Shown piece by piece: positions 21,525-31,850 of a stretch of 64,000 nucleotides of DNA (the stretch's first letter is position 1; the number at the start of each line of letters is the position of its first letter). Location of the stretch: assembly GCA_030710605.1 (NCBI GenBank), contig CP092879.1:47613946-47677945 (forward strand), given 5' to 3'. The translations under genes and the position numbers were made by a program. Under the pieces are notes generated by a model. It made no database searches. It was not told where the DNA came from and saw only the letters and a list, made by a program, of their open reading frames with translations. This stretch comes from Cordylochernes scorpioides (lineage: Eukaryota > Arthropoda > Arachnida > Pseudoscorpiones > Chernetidae).

Positions 21525-22069
21525 TATATACAACAATAAAACAATATTTCTGAATGTAATGTTATTTGCACATCATTTTGAAATCTAAGACACCTAAATT
21601 CCTAAAATTAAACAAACCATAGTTAATATATATGCAAATACAAACTAACAATAATAATAACATAGATAGATAGACAGACAAGAAAGAAAGTTAAAAAAAA
21701 AAGCTTTTAAAACAAGTTATAGACATGTGATAAATTTCTTACTCATTTGAATTAACACCTGCATTTTATTCATAAACTGAAATTTCGCGAATATTAAGTT
21801 CGTTTGATAATAAATTAACTACATAGCGTAAATAGACTAAACTATATTCAAAAATATTTCAGGGAATAAAACATATATTTGCTATGTCCTATCACTAAAA
21901 CTAAAGCGAAACCAAAAGTTACCTAAGAGCGCTTATTATCATTGCCAGCTATAATAGGCTGCAGCTCGGGGAGATAAGCCATTGTGTCCTTTGCCACTGA
22001 CTGCATCGGATCTCTCTTTCGAAAAATAATTTTGGAAGAAACCTCTCCTTTTATATTGAAAAGGTAGAA
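21525..22069. other. AT-rich non-coding stretch
   Basis: Upstream region of the RING gene; short GATA/AGAC tandem at about 21663-21680. Nothing else is supported. Confidence 0.35.
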
Positions 22070-22076
22070 TATAAAG
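22070..22076 (+). promoter_or_regulatory. TATA box candidate of RING gene
   Basis: TATAAAG 41 bp before the ATG at 22117; it would place transcription start near 22100 with a very short leader. Confidence 0.4.
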
Positions 22077-22116
22077 AAGATTTTTCAAGTCATCATACCA
22101 AATCTTACACCACATT

Positions 22117-22497
22117 ATGGAGCCTTTCTGTGTTATTTGTCGAAATACTGAAAACGGGCCAATCACCTACCTTCCATGTAATCATCAATTCCATCACATC
22201 TGTCTTCAACGTCTTCTAGAAACATCCGATCTTTGTCCTATTTGCAGAATAGCTATGAATCTCAAAGACCGTCTGACAACACAATGTGATGTTTCCAGTA
22301 TTAATGAACTTGTAAATCAATTTCTCCGCTCTCCAACATATCGGCCGTTAGATAGATGTTGTCAAAGTTATCTCTTCGCCTATATCATGACTGAATGTTT
22401 TGATCATGCTCGGAGCCTTATTAACTATCATCTTGAAATATCGCAGCAGAATGATGATGAGGAGAATTATGATGATGTCAATGATTATGACTATTAG
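22117..22497 (+). CDS. Small RING-H2 finger protein (paralogue 1)
   Basis: 126 residues, single exon. The RING is at residues 5-43: CVIC, then C-N-H-Q-F-H-H-I-C around residues 20-28, then CPIC; Cys/His spacing fits an E3 ubiquitin ligase RING. The remainder has a Cys-containing helical middle (RPLDRCCQSYLFAYIMTECF) and an acidic Asp/Asn/Tyr tail (DDVNDYDY). It shares the RING plus LETSD-x-CP-x-CR-x-x-LNL signature with the genes at 44011 and 46598, so all three are one family. The start is the first ATG after a TATA-like box. The substrate is unknown; no transmembrane segment is seen. Confidence 0.8.
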   Translation: MEPFCVICRNTENGPITYLPCNHQFHHICLQRLLETSDLCPICRIAMNLKDRLTTQCDVSSINELVNQFLRSPTYRPLDRCCQSYLFAYIMTECFDHARSLINYHLEISQQNDDEENYDDVNDYDY

Positions 22498-22625
22498 GAA
22501 TATGTTGGAGAATGAGAATTTCTCTATCAATCAATGAAATAATGTAAAAATATCCAAGTTACGAATAAATACAATCTGTTGATAATTGGAATACTCAGAT
22601 ACAGAACTTTTTATATCATCTTTGA

Positions 22626-22711
22626 CTTTGAAATATCGCAGCAGAATGATGATAATAATAATGAAGAAGAAAAAGATGACGATGATGAGGAGGAAAAGGA
22701 TTATGACTAAG
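22626..22711 (+). pseudogene. Duplicated C-terminal tail of RING gene
   Basis: It repeats the end of the RING gene (LEISQQNDD..., Glu/Asp-rich, ending EKDYD and TAA) about 190 bp downstream, without the RING part. Flanking AAGAATATGTTRGAR is also shared, so the duplication includes the 3' flank. Confidence 0.7.
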
Positions 22712-22779
22712 AATATGTTAGAAAATTATCCTTTCTCTCTCTATCTCAAAAGCTATTGATCATCTACAAAGGATAATCC

Positions 22780-23404
22780 ACACTCGTCAACATCACCCAA
22801 AACCAGGGACATTAACGAACCACCTGCTTCTTGTGATTACACGTGAAATCAATTTTAAGGATACAAGCAGTTTACTGGTATCATCGCCTTTTTCCTCCCA
22901 ATCCACGATCTCCCACAAATCTTCAGTTCTCACATCAACTTCAAAGAATTCTGACACCATCAAGCAGACGCTCTTGATAACTTTCCAGCCTTACCACCTC
23001 TTCGCTAGCAGCCAAATGTTCCGTCCCTAGACTCCAGCTACCTAGGCTACTCCACTAGCCAATCACCAACATTGCCAGGGCCCTCCATGACCAACAATAC
23101 CTCAACAGCAGATTCTACCAAAAAGATACAGGACAAAACTGCCTCATTCATCCAATCTTCAATCCTCAAAGGCCCAAATCAGTGTCCTTCGGACCGCTGA
23201 CAATGAGGTAATATATATATTTGAAAAACTAGCCAACAATGTTTCCTACATTTCTTATAGGAAAATGTTAATTGATGTATGAGTACAGGATTGTCCTGGT
23301 GGATGTCTTTAATTTAAATGTATGGTGTTGATTTTTCTAAAATTATTATCACTATTTTTAATGTTGACTTGAAGTCAATAAATCTTTTTCTTGCCAATAT
23401 ATAT
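22780..23404. other. GC-richer gene-free stretch
   Basis: 22780-23215 is Ser/Thr/Pro-codon rich with frames changing every 100-200 bp (one from 22833, another 23020-23200) and ends at a donor-like GAG/GTAATA at about 23210. It may be a decayed exon; no domain is recognised. 23216-23404 is AT-rich. Confidence 0.3.
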
Positions 23405-24113
23405 CCCTATATATATGAAAGTCAGTGTATGTATGCATGTATGTATGTATGTGTGTTTGTTCCTATGTCGGCTATACACGTCCACAATACGTAACTAATC
23501 TGACTGAAGTTTTAACAGTATATAGAGTAGAATCTGGAAAAACTTAATAGTGAAATTTTCAGGTCTCTATCCCGAATATTCTTCGAGTTATTTGCAAATT
23601 GCGTTGCGAATTTGCCCTTTCGCTCCCAAGCAGCGCCTCTAGTGGTAAAGATGGGAGGTAATATCAGCTAACCTAAGGTACATGTAAAGCGTGTTTTAAC
23701 AGAACATTGAGAAAAATCTGGAAGATATATTTATCGGAATTTTAGCCAAGAAAAATTTAAATTGACAGGTTCTGAGCAAAAATAGTTGTTTTGTAGTTAG
23801 AAAATGATTATGACAATATTTCTGTAACATGTTTGATTATCAGATACAAAATTATAACGGGAAAAATTCCAAAAAGCAGAGACAACGGGTGAAGCCAGTT
23901 CATTTTTAATATGCAGGAACAAAATTCTAACAGAAAAACATTCATTCGAGCAGAAGACACAAAGCCAGATCATCTCTCTATAAAATATCGCTTCCCAGAC
24001 ACAAAGTTTGGAGCGGGACGTTTCACAAAAGTGACATCCACGGCGCCAATTTATAATTGTAACGAATAGTATTTGAATAAAAACATTTAATTGGGTAAAA
24101 CCCATTCGGCTAG
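23405..24113 (+). mobile_element. Non-autonomous Helitron (same family as 14492-16407)
   Basis: About 709 bp. The 5' end is CCTATATATATGAAAGTCAG; the 3' end is TTCGGCTAG followed by T. The 3' 310 bp closely match the minus-strand element at 14492. The 3' hairpin is reduced (TGGGTAAAACCCA). A GTAT-rich simple repeat lies at 23430-23452. Confidence 0.7.
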
Positions 24114-24845
24114 TGTTATATAAAAATATTATTTTATTTAAAATTATATATCATAGATTCAAATATTCTGTTAAATCGACCGCCAGAGGTCACTCTTCCC
24201 CTATAAAAACTCATTGTTGTTCTTTCCCGATGGCCGGCTCAACCTTTTGTACATTATGTAAATAAGTTATTCATTTTTTTTATTCTTACGCCTTAAGCCA
24301 GGCAGTACTTTTACTAAATTATATATTTTATATATATTCCTTAGCTCAATTAAAGAAATCTCTGATCAAGACTTTTTATTATTTTTGCCACGACTGCATC
24401 ACCATAGCATAATCTCAACAATTCCAAAATCAGCAGAAAATCTCATTCATTATTAAATATAATATATAAAAATACAAAATATCCAAGTTACGAATAACTA
24501 CCATCAGTTCAATGTTAGAAATTTTCGATTTACTTCTTTTTTCAAAATTATAAAATAAATATAATTCTATATTACCTATATCCATTATTATAAATAAGTG
24601 ATTTCAACCATTCTTATTCTTTATTTTTACATTTCCATAAAATCGCTTTTCAAGGAACATCTGAAAAAGGTGATATCTGGTTTCCGAAATGTAAAAATAA
24701 AAATTAAAAGAAAGTTAATCTCTAAGAACTAAAATTACAGAACAATTTCCATCCTTAATTAATTTGTATAGTTATGTTGAATACGTTGATTTCCTTTTCA
24801 TTTTCCCATCTCTCCTTTGTTTATGTTTCCCCCCCCCCTTTCTCC
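24114..24845. other. AT-rich non-coding stretch
   Basis: No gene is seen. It contains small repeats shared with 22540-22580 (ATATCCAAGTTACGAATAA) and a C10 run at about 24830-24839. Confidence 0.4.
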
Positions 24846-24851
24846 ATGAAA

Positions 24852-24895
24852 ATGATGTATGACGAGTCCTTACAGGACGGAAATGTCCTAATAAA
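24852..24895 (+). ncRNA. Hammerhead-ribozyme-like core, degenerate
   Basis: ATGACGAGTCCTTACAGGAC followed by GGAAATGTCC. This matches the hammerhead order CUGANGA, stem II (GTCC/GGAC with 5-nt loop), GAAA, then NUH (GUC). C3 is A and one extra G precedes GAAA, so activity is doubtful. It sits next to the foldback at 24906-25150. Confidence 0.4.
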
Positions 24896-24905
24896 GCTGT
24901 TGTTG

Positions 24906-25150
24906 TAAAACGACAATTGAAAATTATACCGCATGTGTTTCTTTCCAACGAAAAATAAAAATTTATTTCAAGGATTCAATTCCCATCCCTGGACACTTTT
25001 ATTTCTCCGTTTATCATTACTCTCCACAATTCATCCTTTCATACCTCATCCTTAAGGTTAGAAATGATCGCTATTTCTCCTTGAAATAAATTTTGATTTT
25101 TCGTTGGAAAGAAACACATGCGGTATAATTTTCAAATGTCGTTTTACAAG
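24906..25150. repeat. Foldback element containing LINE 3' sequence
   Basis: Inverted arms of about 70 bp (AAAACGACAATTGAAAATTA... and its complement near 25130) enclose sequence that is also found at 34617-34790. No coding content. Confidence 0.8.
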
Positions 25151-25159
25151 CACAAGCCG

Positions 25160-25610
25160 CATTATATTATGAAGCAGTTGTTGTTGTTGTTGTTGAATAA
25201 GAGAAAGTTGAAGTGACTTTTTTATAAATATCCAACCTGAATTAATGATTTTAATCATCAGGTACTTACCTCTAAAGTAATTATATATTGTTGTGTGTCA
25301 ACAAATAGGCGAACAATGGTAAACGTGAGCAGTAAAAATTATTTTAATTTTCGTTTATTTTTAATTAATAACTTTTATCAGAGAAACGACACCACAGAGA
25401 TGACAGGGATAAATGGTATTTGACCATTGACCACCGTTTCGCTGCAATGTGTTAAATAAAATGTGCCAATTATAAATTTATCTTCATCCTATTTGGATTT
25501 CGACCCGTCGATAAGAAATGTCCAGTTGCAGCTCCATTCCCTCCTACAACCGGCCCAGCGAGACCCCGAACGTCATGATCTTCCTGGACTGGACCACGAG
25601 TCCAGCACTG
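25160..25610. other. Left flank of minisatellite
   Basis: (TTG)n near 25176-25196 and a short mixed region before the array. A small ORF (25518 start) reads into the array but is not convincing as a gene. Confidence 0.35.
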
Positions 25611-25611
25611 T

Positions 25612-26628
25612 ACCAATGTACATCCCCAAGTACATGCACCAGTAGTACATCCCCAAGTACATGCACCAGTAGTACATCCCCAAGTACATGCACCAGTAGT
25701 ACATCCCCAACTACATGCACCAGTAGTACATCCCCAAGTACATGCACCAGTAGTACATTCCCAAGTACATGCACCAGTAGTACATCCCCAAGTACATGCA
25801 CCAGTAGTACATCTCCAAGTACATGCACCAGTAGTACATCCACAAGTACATGCACCAGTAATTACATCCCCAAGTACATGCACCAGTAGTACATCCCCAA
25901 GTACATGCACCAGTTGTACATCCCCAAGTACATGCACCAGTAGTACATCCCCAAATACATGCACCAGTAGTACACCCCCAAGTACATGCACCAGTAGTAC
26001 ATCCCCAAATACATGCACCAGTAGTACACCCCCAAGTACATGCACCAGTAGTACATCCCCAAGTACATGCACCAGTAGTACATCCCCAAGTACATGCACC
26101 AGTAGTACATCCCCAAGTACATGCACCAGTAGTACAATTCCAAGTACATGCACCAGTAGTACATCCCCAAGTACATGCACCAGTAGTACATCCCCAAGTA
26201 CATGCACCAGTAGTACATCTCCAAGTACATGCACCAGTAATTACATCCCCAAGTACATGCACCAGTAGTACATCCCCAAGTACATGCACCAGTTGTACAT
26301 CCCCAAGTACATGCACCAGTAGTACATCCCCAAATACATGCACCAGTAGTACACCCCCAAGTACATGCACCAGTAGTACATCCCCAAGTACATGCACCAG
26401 TAGTACATCCCCAAGTACATGCACCAGTAGTACAATCCCAAGTACATGCACCAGTAGTACATCCCCAAGTACATGCACCAGTAGTACAATCCCAAGTACA
26501 TGCACCAGTTGTACATCCCCAAGTACATGCACCAGTAGTACATCCCCAAATACATGCACCAGTAGAACATCCCCAAGTACATGTACCAGTAGTACATCCC
26601 CAAGTACATGCACCAGTAGTACATCCCC
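25612..26628. repeat. 27-bp minisatellite
   Basis: About 37 units of AGTACATGCACCAGTAGTAC plus ATCCCCA, with variants (AATTACATC at 25860 and 26238; TTGTAC; ACACCCC). Blocks of variants recur about 380 bp apart, showing duplication of multi-unit segments. Because the unit is a multiple of three, five of six frames stay open; these ORFs are not evidence of genes. Confidence 0.95.
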
Positions 26629-27271
26629 GCCTTTGTCTCATCACATGGTGAAGATGCTGGGTATCTGATTGTCTAACATGATTTTCTCATCAATATCATT
26701 GATATATTCAAATATATAGATGAACCGTTCAACTATAATGATATAAGGATGGAACATTTTAAAAGATTATTAAAGATTGAAGTCTCGAGATATCATTCCA
26801 CCAGCACGTATCATCCATCCACTACGCACGCACGTATATTTCCAAAAATTTGATTTTCAAACAGAAATAATGTAGCCTATTTTTCTCTCGTTATATAGTA
26901 GGTATTTAAACTATGTATATAATAACGTGTATATAAAAAATGTATTTATTATTAAGTTGTTAACGTGATAATCCTGTTGAAGGAATGACAAGTCCGAAAG
27001 CTTGAAAATAAAAGTTGTACAAACATTTTAAAAGGTACGAAGAGGGTTGATGATTCCGGGGCAGTAAGGAAAAAAAAAACAGTTTTGGTTCGCTCAAGGA
27101 CATCTCCAAATGACTCAGGCTCCTATCGCAGTGATAACTGCTACCATAATGGAAGTCTGATCTATCTTATCCCCACCGCTCAAGTAGGTATATAGTGTCC
27201 TAGTGCCTTTGTTGGTACTTTTATTCATAAAGGTCATATGAAATATTGGTTTGCATATATCTTCTTTTCTT
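26629..27271. other. Non-coding stretch with hairpin motif
   Basis: No gene. At 26973-27010 the sequence TGTTGAAGGAATGACAAGTC followed by CGAAAGCTTG is a small hairpin plus GAAA; a similar one occurs on the minus strand at 30607-30640. Confidence 0.4.
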
Positions 27272-27500
27272 CAAATAAAAGACACTTCGGCCAGTAAAAC
27301 CTATTATTGTCTCGACAAAAATCTTTTATCCTCGTCAGGAGCAACAAAAAATAAAACATTAGGCAAAGCGTTAGACTTAGAATAATTTCTAACGCTTTGC
27401 CTAAAGTTTTAATTTTTGTTCGCTCCTGACGAGGACAAAAGATTTTTGTCGAAACGCCGAGACAATAAAAAGATTTACTGGCCGAAGTGTCTTTTATTTG
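27272..27500. repeat. Palindromic foldback with hammerhead-like core
   Basis: 229 bp, nearly full-length inverted repeat (CAAATAAAAGACACTTCGGC... at both ends) with a 14-bp centre. The right arm contains CTGACGAGGACAAAAG then TTTTTGTCGAAACG: CUGANGA, a hairpin and GAAAC in hammerhead order. The left arm has GAGA in place of GAAA. A related half-copy lies at 34885-34990. Confidence 0.8.
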
Positions 27501-27979
27501 AGGAAATATGAATGCCGGCCAGGCAGCCTATCTTTACGATCTTTTTTCTTATCTCCACTCAATCATATTAAGGTATCAAGCTTGTAGAGCTTGTTGATGG
27601 TGTCTGCTGGGGGATGAGTAGAGTTCATCAATGGATGAGTCAAAACAGTTAATAATGTGTTTTGGGGTTGCAGGCTGAGAATTACACTTAATACCTAGTG
27701 GTAAAACCTTGTAACCATTCTGGAAAGTCGTTGTTCGTAGATGACCAGACTTAAGTCTGGAAATCAAAGACTGTTGTTTGTTCTCTTGGAAGTACAGAAC
27801 CGGTGCTTGTCCCTCGTTTGTATATATACATATACTATATACTCATATATATTATAAACACTATGCTATATACATACACGTGCATGACATATGTATGCCA
27901 TACACATATATGTATGAGATATTATATTGAGCTCTTATGCTTCTGAATCCTAAGTTCATTTCGAAATTTGAAATACATA
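27501..27979. other. AT-rich non-coding stretch
   Basis: TATA/CATA-rich DNA at 27818-27925. The 63-codon minus-strand ORF at 27576 has no recognisable domain. Confidence 0.4.
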
Positions 27980-29286
27980 CAGAGGGTGTTCACACTTATA
28001 GGAAACAAGTTTTATTATAAAATATTAAAAATTAACACCATATTTGAAATTTTTCAAATGTTCTATTTGAAAGCCTTTTTGTTTATTCACAGAACGGCAC
28101 CTGATTTTCCACGATAGCAGACACTTTCTGATCATGGTCATACTCAAAAGATCCCATTCTTCCTTTACCACTTTCCAGAGACCTTCAATTATACTAGGGT
28201 GTCTCTTTCCAAGTGCTCTTTTAATGCATCCAAAAATGCAAAAATCCATCGGGGCTAAATCAGGAGATTTTACAGGGGTTCTGTTCTTTGGAATAATGTT
28301 GATTCCTGTTCTTTGCCTTAGATCTTCCAAATAAGCTTGGGTTGAAGATGAGGAATGACTTGTGGCGTTATCATGGTGAACCAGACTTTGTTGCTCTGTT
28401 TTCCATAGATAGAGGGAATATCATTTAAAAATATAGGTTCTAAAATGTTGTTTTGATAGTACTCCGAGTTTATTTTGGCATTTCTTTAAACTTTTCTTAT
28501 TTTAATTTTCCTTCATATGATATACCGCATGCCACCATAAATCCTTTGGGGGAAATTTCGGCACATTCCGTCAACCAAATTGGCCTAGATTCCCCCCCCC
28601 CCCCCCCCTTTTTGATAGTATATAGCTCTCTTTCTGTTGCAATCGGTTAAATATACCCATGCTACGTCATATGTAACAATAAATTTCCATCTATCAGTAG
28701 CCAAGAAATTTTCATAAAAATATCTGCTGATAGTGTGTCGCTAACGAATATGGCTCTGAAACAATTTGTGAACCGCATGTTTTTTGTAGATTTCAGGCCT
28801 AAATCTTTATTTATTATTTTATTTATTGTTGACACTGATGTTCCTATTAATTTGGCTATATCTCTTTGTGGCATAGTATTTTCTTTTGTAATATATTTTT
28901 CACTTTTTTGACAGTTGCAGGAGTTCTCACAGATATAGGGTGATAATCTTTTGTCCATTTCTCCGTAGGTGCTTTGAATAAAAACTTGATATTTTTGTCG
29001 TGAATAATATTATAAATACCTATTTTAGAAATGTTGATATCATTTTGTTTGCATATTTTAATTATGCCCAAATAGGTAAGATTAGCTCTGGAAAGTGGTA
29101 AAGGAAGAATGGGATCTTTTGAGTATGACCATGATCAGAAAGTGTCTGCTATCGTGGAAAATCAGGTGCCGTTCTGTAAATAAACAAAAAGGCTTTCAAA
29201 TAGAACATTTGAAAATTTTCAAAAGTGGTGTTAATATTTAATATTTTATAATAAAACTTGTTTCCTATTAGTGTGAACACCCTCTG
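27980..29286 (-). mobile_element. Tc1/mariner-type transposon with ~200-bp inverted ends
   Basis: TA-flanked (27978-27979; 29287-29288). Ends start CAGAGGGTGTTCACACTWAT and stay complementary for about 200 bp (27980-28185 against 29085-29286), far longer than usual. The left arm includes the 3' end of the transposase gene, so the right arm is an inverted duplicate of coding sequence. Confidence 0.9.
28025..29075 (-). pseudogene. Transposase, IS630/Tc1/mariner superfamily
   Basis: N-terminal part 28662-29071: SVRTPATVKKVKNILQKK, then HTH PQRDIAKLIGTSVSTINKII. C-terminal part 28025-28330: KNRTPVKSPDLAPMDFCIFG (third catalytic region, SPDLAPMD) and RHPSIIEGLWKVVKEEW. The region between (28340-28660) with the first two acidic residues is frameshifted and includes a C17 run at about 28593-28609. 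Minus strand. Dead copy. Confidence 0.8.
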
Positions 29287-29659
29287 TAGTTATTTGTGGC
29301 ATTAGCATGTCATTTCTTTACAACAATTTAAATTGTCTTAAAGCTCTTTCAATTTTTTTTTTCAAATAAAACATTTCCTTATTGCAATGTGAACTTTGAG
29401 TAAAATTAATCATTCCTCTAGGGAAAATTGTCTTTTCAATTTTACTCAATATTGATGCAAGGAATTATTTTATAGAACTTTAGTAGATATTCCTAAAGGT
29501 TATTGACATTCTCTAGAACCTTTTTAAATCAACTTTAATAAATAAGATAATGATATTATAGAAAGCCCCAACTTAAGATATCGGCTAAAAGATGGCTAGT
29601 CCATGTTTTCTCCTGGAATTGGTCGGTTGGATTTTGAAGGTTAAATTGTGTCAGATCAA

Positions 29660-29806
29660 GTTTTTTTGAACGTTGTCTTTACCGGTACCAAGATAAGAGG
29701 AAAAAGAAGGATTGTGTGGTAAGTGTAACAATATTTTTCAAAAACCTGTGTTCAGCTGGCCCATCTGATGTAACTTCTATGTGCTCATGATTCAGAGACA
29801 CAATAT
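29660..29806 (+). repeat. Dispersed repeat, left part
   Basis: Similar to 40200-40310 and 50085-50215 (common frame: GCCGGTYCCAAG, ...AACCTGGGYTCAGCTGGCCC). It is interrupted by the LTR element at 29807 and continues at 30476-30545. Type unknown; could be LINE 3' tail or SINE. Confidence 0.65.
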
Positions 29807-30471
29807 TGACATGTGGAAAATTAGGGAAGACAAACTTCAGGTTGGCACAGCAATTTATTTAAGGCAAGAACAAATTATGAATGATAAACAAAGGATAAGC
29901 AATGAGGGAAGTTTACAGTTTAGCATAATATAAACATAAAAAATGATACTCTGTTAATAAAATAATAAATACTTTGCTACATAGCTCCTTCACTATGGGA
30001 GCTTGCAATTATTGTAGTTACTGGCCTGGATCTGACGTACTTCTTCCAAGAATTCCATCGAAGTCTTGTCCCTAGAACCTTTGCGTCCTTTTTCTTGCGG
30101 CGTGAAGAGCGGCTTTGTCGTCGTATCTCGTCTATAGGGACATCGTCATCTCGGAAGGAATTGTTGGCTTTGACACGACGGTGGAATCCTGGAGCCAGTC
30201 TCGGAAAATGTAGATCAAAGAAACCATGGCTTCAAAGTCTTCTCGGTGATCTTCAGTTTGTCTTCCCTAACTTACTCAGCATCTCCACCAAAATGCCACG
30301 TGGAATATTAGGAAAGACAAACTTCAGGTTGACACAACAATTTATTTAAGGCAAGAACAAATTATGAATGATATAAACAAAAGATAAGAAATGAGGGAAG
30401 TTTACAGAGTAGCAAAATATAAACATAAAAAAATGATTCTCTGTTAATAAAATAATAAATACTTTGCTACA
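29807..30471 (-). mobile_element. TRIM-like miniature LTR retrotransposon
   Basis: Two LTRs (29807-29981 and 30294-30471, about 175 bp, well conserved; minus strand TGTAGC...CA) enclose only 312 bp. Target duplication ATAT on both sides. After the 5' LTR on the minus strand comes a TGG-containing primer site (TTTTGGTGGAGATGC); before the 3' LTR is a purine-rich AGTGAAGGAGCTA. The interior cannot encode full gag/pol; it carries a basic, Arg/Lys-rich open stretch that may be a remnant. Confidence 0.8.
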
Positions 30472-30475
30472 ATAT

Positions 30476-30550
30476 TAATAGCATCTTTATTCCAGGTTAG
30501 AAGCGGCTGTACATACTGTCTTTTCCTCATGTCATAGAAGGTCATTTATT
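30476..30550 (+). repeat. Dispersed repeat, right part
   Basis: Continuation of the repeat at 29660-29806 (GGTTAGAAGCGGCTG...CCTCATGTCA), equivalent to 40350-40400 and 50240-50290. Confidence 0.6.
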
Positions 30551-30894
30551 ATTGTAAAAAAATAAAAATATAAAGGGTAGCAATACGTTTTTTTATTCGT
30601 GAAAAATTAAAGCTTTCGGATCTTTATAATCCTTCTACATGCATTCACAGGCTTGTACTTTTCACAAATAAAGAAACGCTATCGTTTATATTTTTATTTT
30701 ATAGATTTTTTCTCTTTTAATGGAATTTAATATTGAAGCTAAGTCTTCTGCTACTGATTAGAGCCTCTAGTCTAAATGGTGAATAGAATTTCGGTTCCAA
30801 AATTACCTTATTAGGTACCGCTCAACAAGAGCAACCTAGTTTATGATAATTGAAACAATGAATGATATGTGAAGGTTATTCACATATTAAACAA
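30551..30894. other. AT-rich stretch with hairpin motif
   Basis: The minus strand at 30607-30645 reads GAAGGATTATAAAGATCC then GAAAGCTTTA, a hairpin plus GAAA comparable to 26973-27010. No gene. Confidence 0.4.
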
Positions 30895-30895
30895 A

Positions 30896-30967
30896 ATGTT
30901 AACGCGGGATTCAATCCCGGTTCATGGCTGTCGGGAATCGAGGGTGTTACCCACTCGTCCACCGACT
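30896..30967 (-). pseudogene. tRNA-like sequence (Ser/Leu-type), probable SINE head or pseudo-tRNA
   Basis: Minus strand: GTCGGTGGACGAGTGGGTAA (A-box-like) and GGGATTGAATCCC (B-box-like) 35-45 nt apart. A convincing cloverleaf does not close (acceptor ends do not pair), so it is a pseudogene or tRNA-derived SINE. Confidence 0.45.
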
Positions 30968-31850
30968 TTTGTATTTTGAGAATAGAATCACATTCTACTT
31001 TCCTCATAGCATTTTTAGAATTTGACCAAAGTGGTTGTTCAGAAAAGTGATCGTCTTTTATTGTTTTAATAGTTAGGGCATTCTTAGGAGTTCTCATTGA
31101 GTCAAAATATCTTTCTCAAAAATAAAGAAAGGTGTTACTTACCTTCACCCAATAATGTAAACACACACAACACAACACACAACAACACACACTTACACAA
31201 CACACAACATAGATTATTTAATTCACATCCATGTTTAAAAATCTAATAAATTTATTTTTACAAATATTGTTAGTGAATTGTCTATATGTTAGAAATGAAG
31301 AGACAACACAATATATCATTTAATATTCATATTATTGCATCAATTATACATAAAAAAATATATTGATTAAAACAAAATCAATTAATAAAAGAAATTACAT
31401 AGTAATTAAAATTTAAAAGTCTAAACTAAGAATGTAATCCTAATTGGTCATGATTATAACCATTTTAAGGTTACTGTGACCATATTTGCCGTATTTATCA
31501 AACATAGCATGGTGATTGGTCAATCAGCTGACCAATCAGGATAACTATATGCCAGATAGATAGCGTAGAAGAGATAACCTATATGGTTAGGTAACCCTCT
31601 TCTCAATTTACATAAGTATATATTTAAATATAATCTTGTTTCAATGCACTTGCATCAATCTCACCAAACCACCAGCCTGGGACTGTGTCAGGATACAATT
31701 GAAGAAATACATATATTCCTTGTAGCCAAGTACGTCCTTTATTCCATTCTCCATTCCCAGTCAGGGATGTAGATCTGCACAGAGAAGCAGACATGTTACA
31801 CAGATACTTAAGTTTTCTGTTTGTAAAAAAATATATATATATTATGAAAA
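30968..31850. other. AT-rich non-coding stretch
   Basis: (CA)n-rich segment at 31150-31210; otherwise no gene or long repeat recognised. Confidence 0.4.

Noticed and set aside
25612-26628. CRISPR-like array
   Set aside because: Repeats are contiguous 27-bp units with no unique spacers, in a eukaryotic context.
25470-26644. Repeat proteins of 250-300 residues (VHVLGDVLL, TTGACTWGC, YYWCMYLGM)
   Set aside because: All are alternative translations of the same 27-bp minisatellite; nothing favours any one frame.
28593-28609. C17 run as a structural signal
   Set aside because: It is a simple homopolymer within a decayed transposase; most likely slippage.
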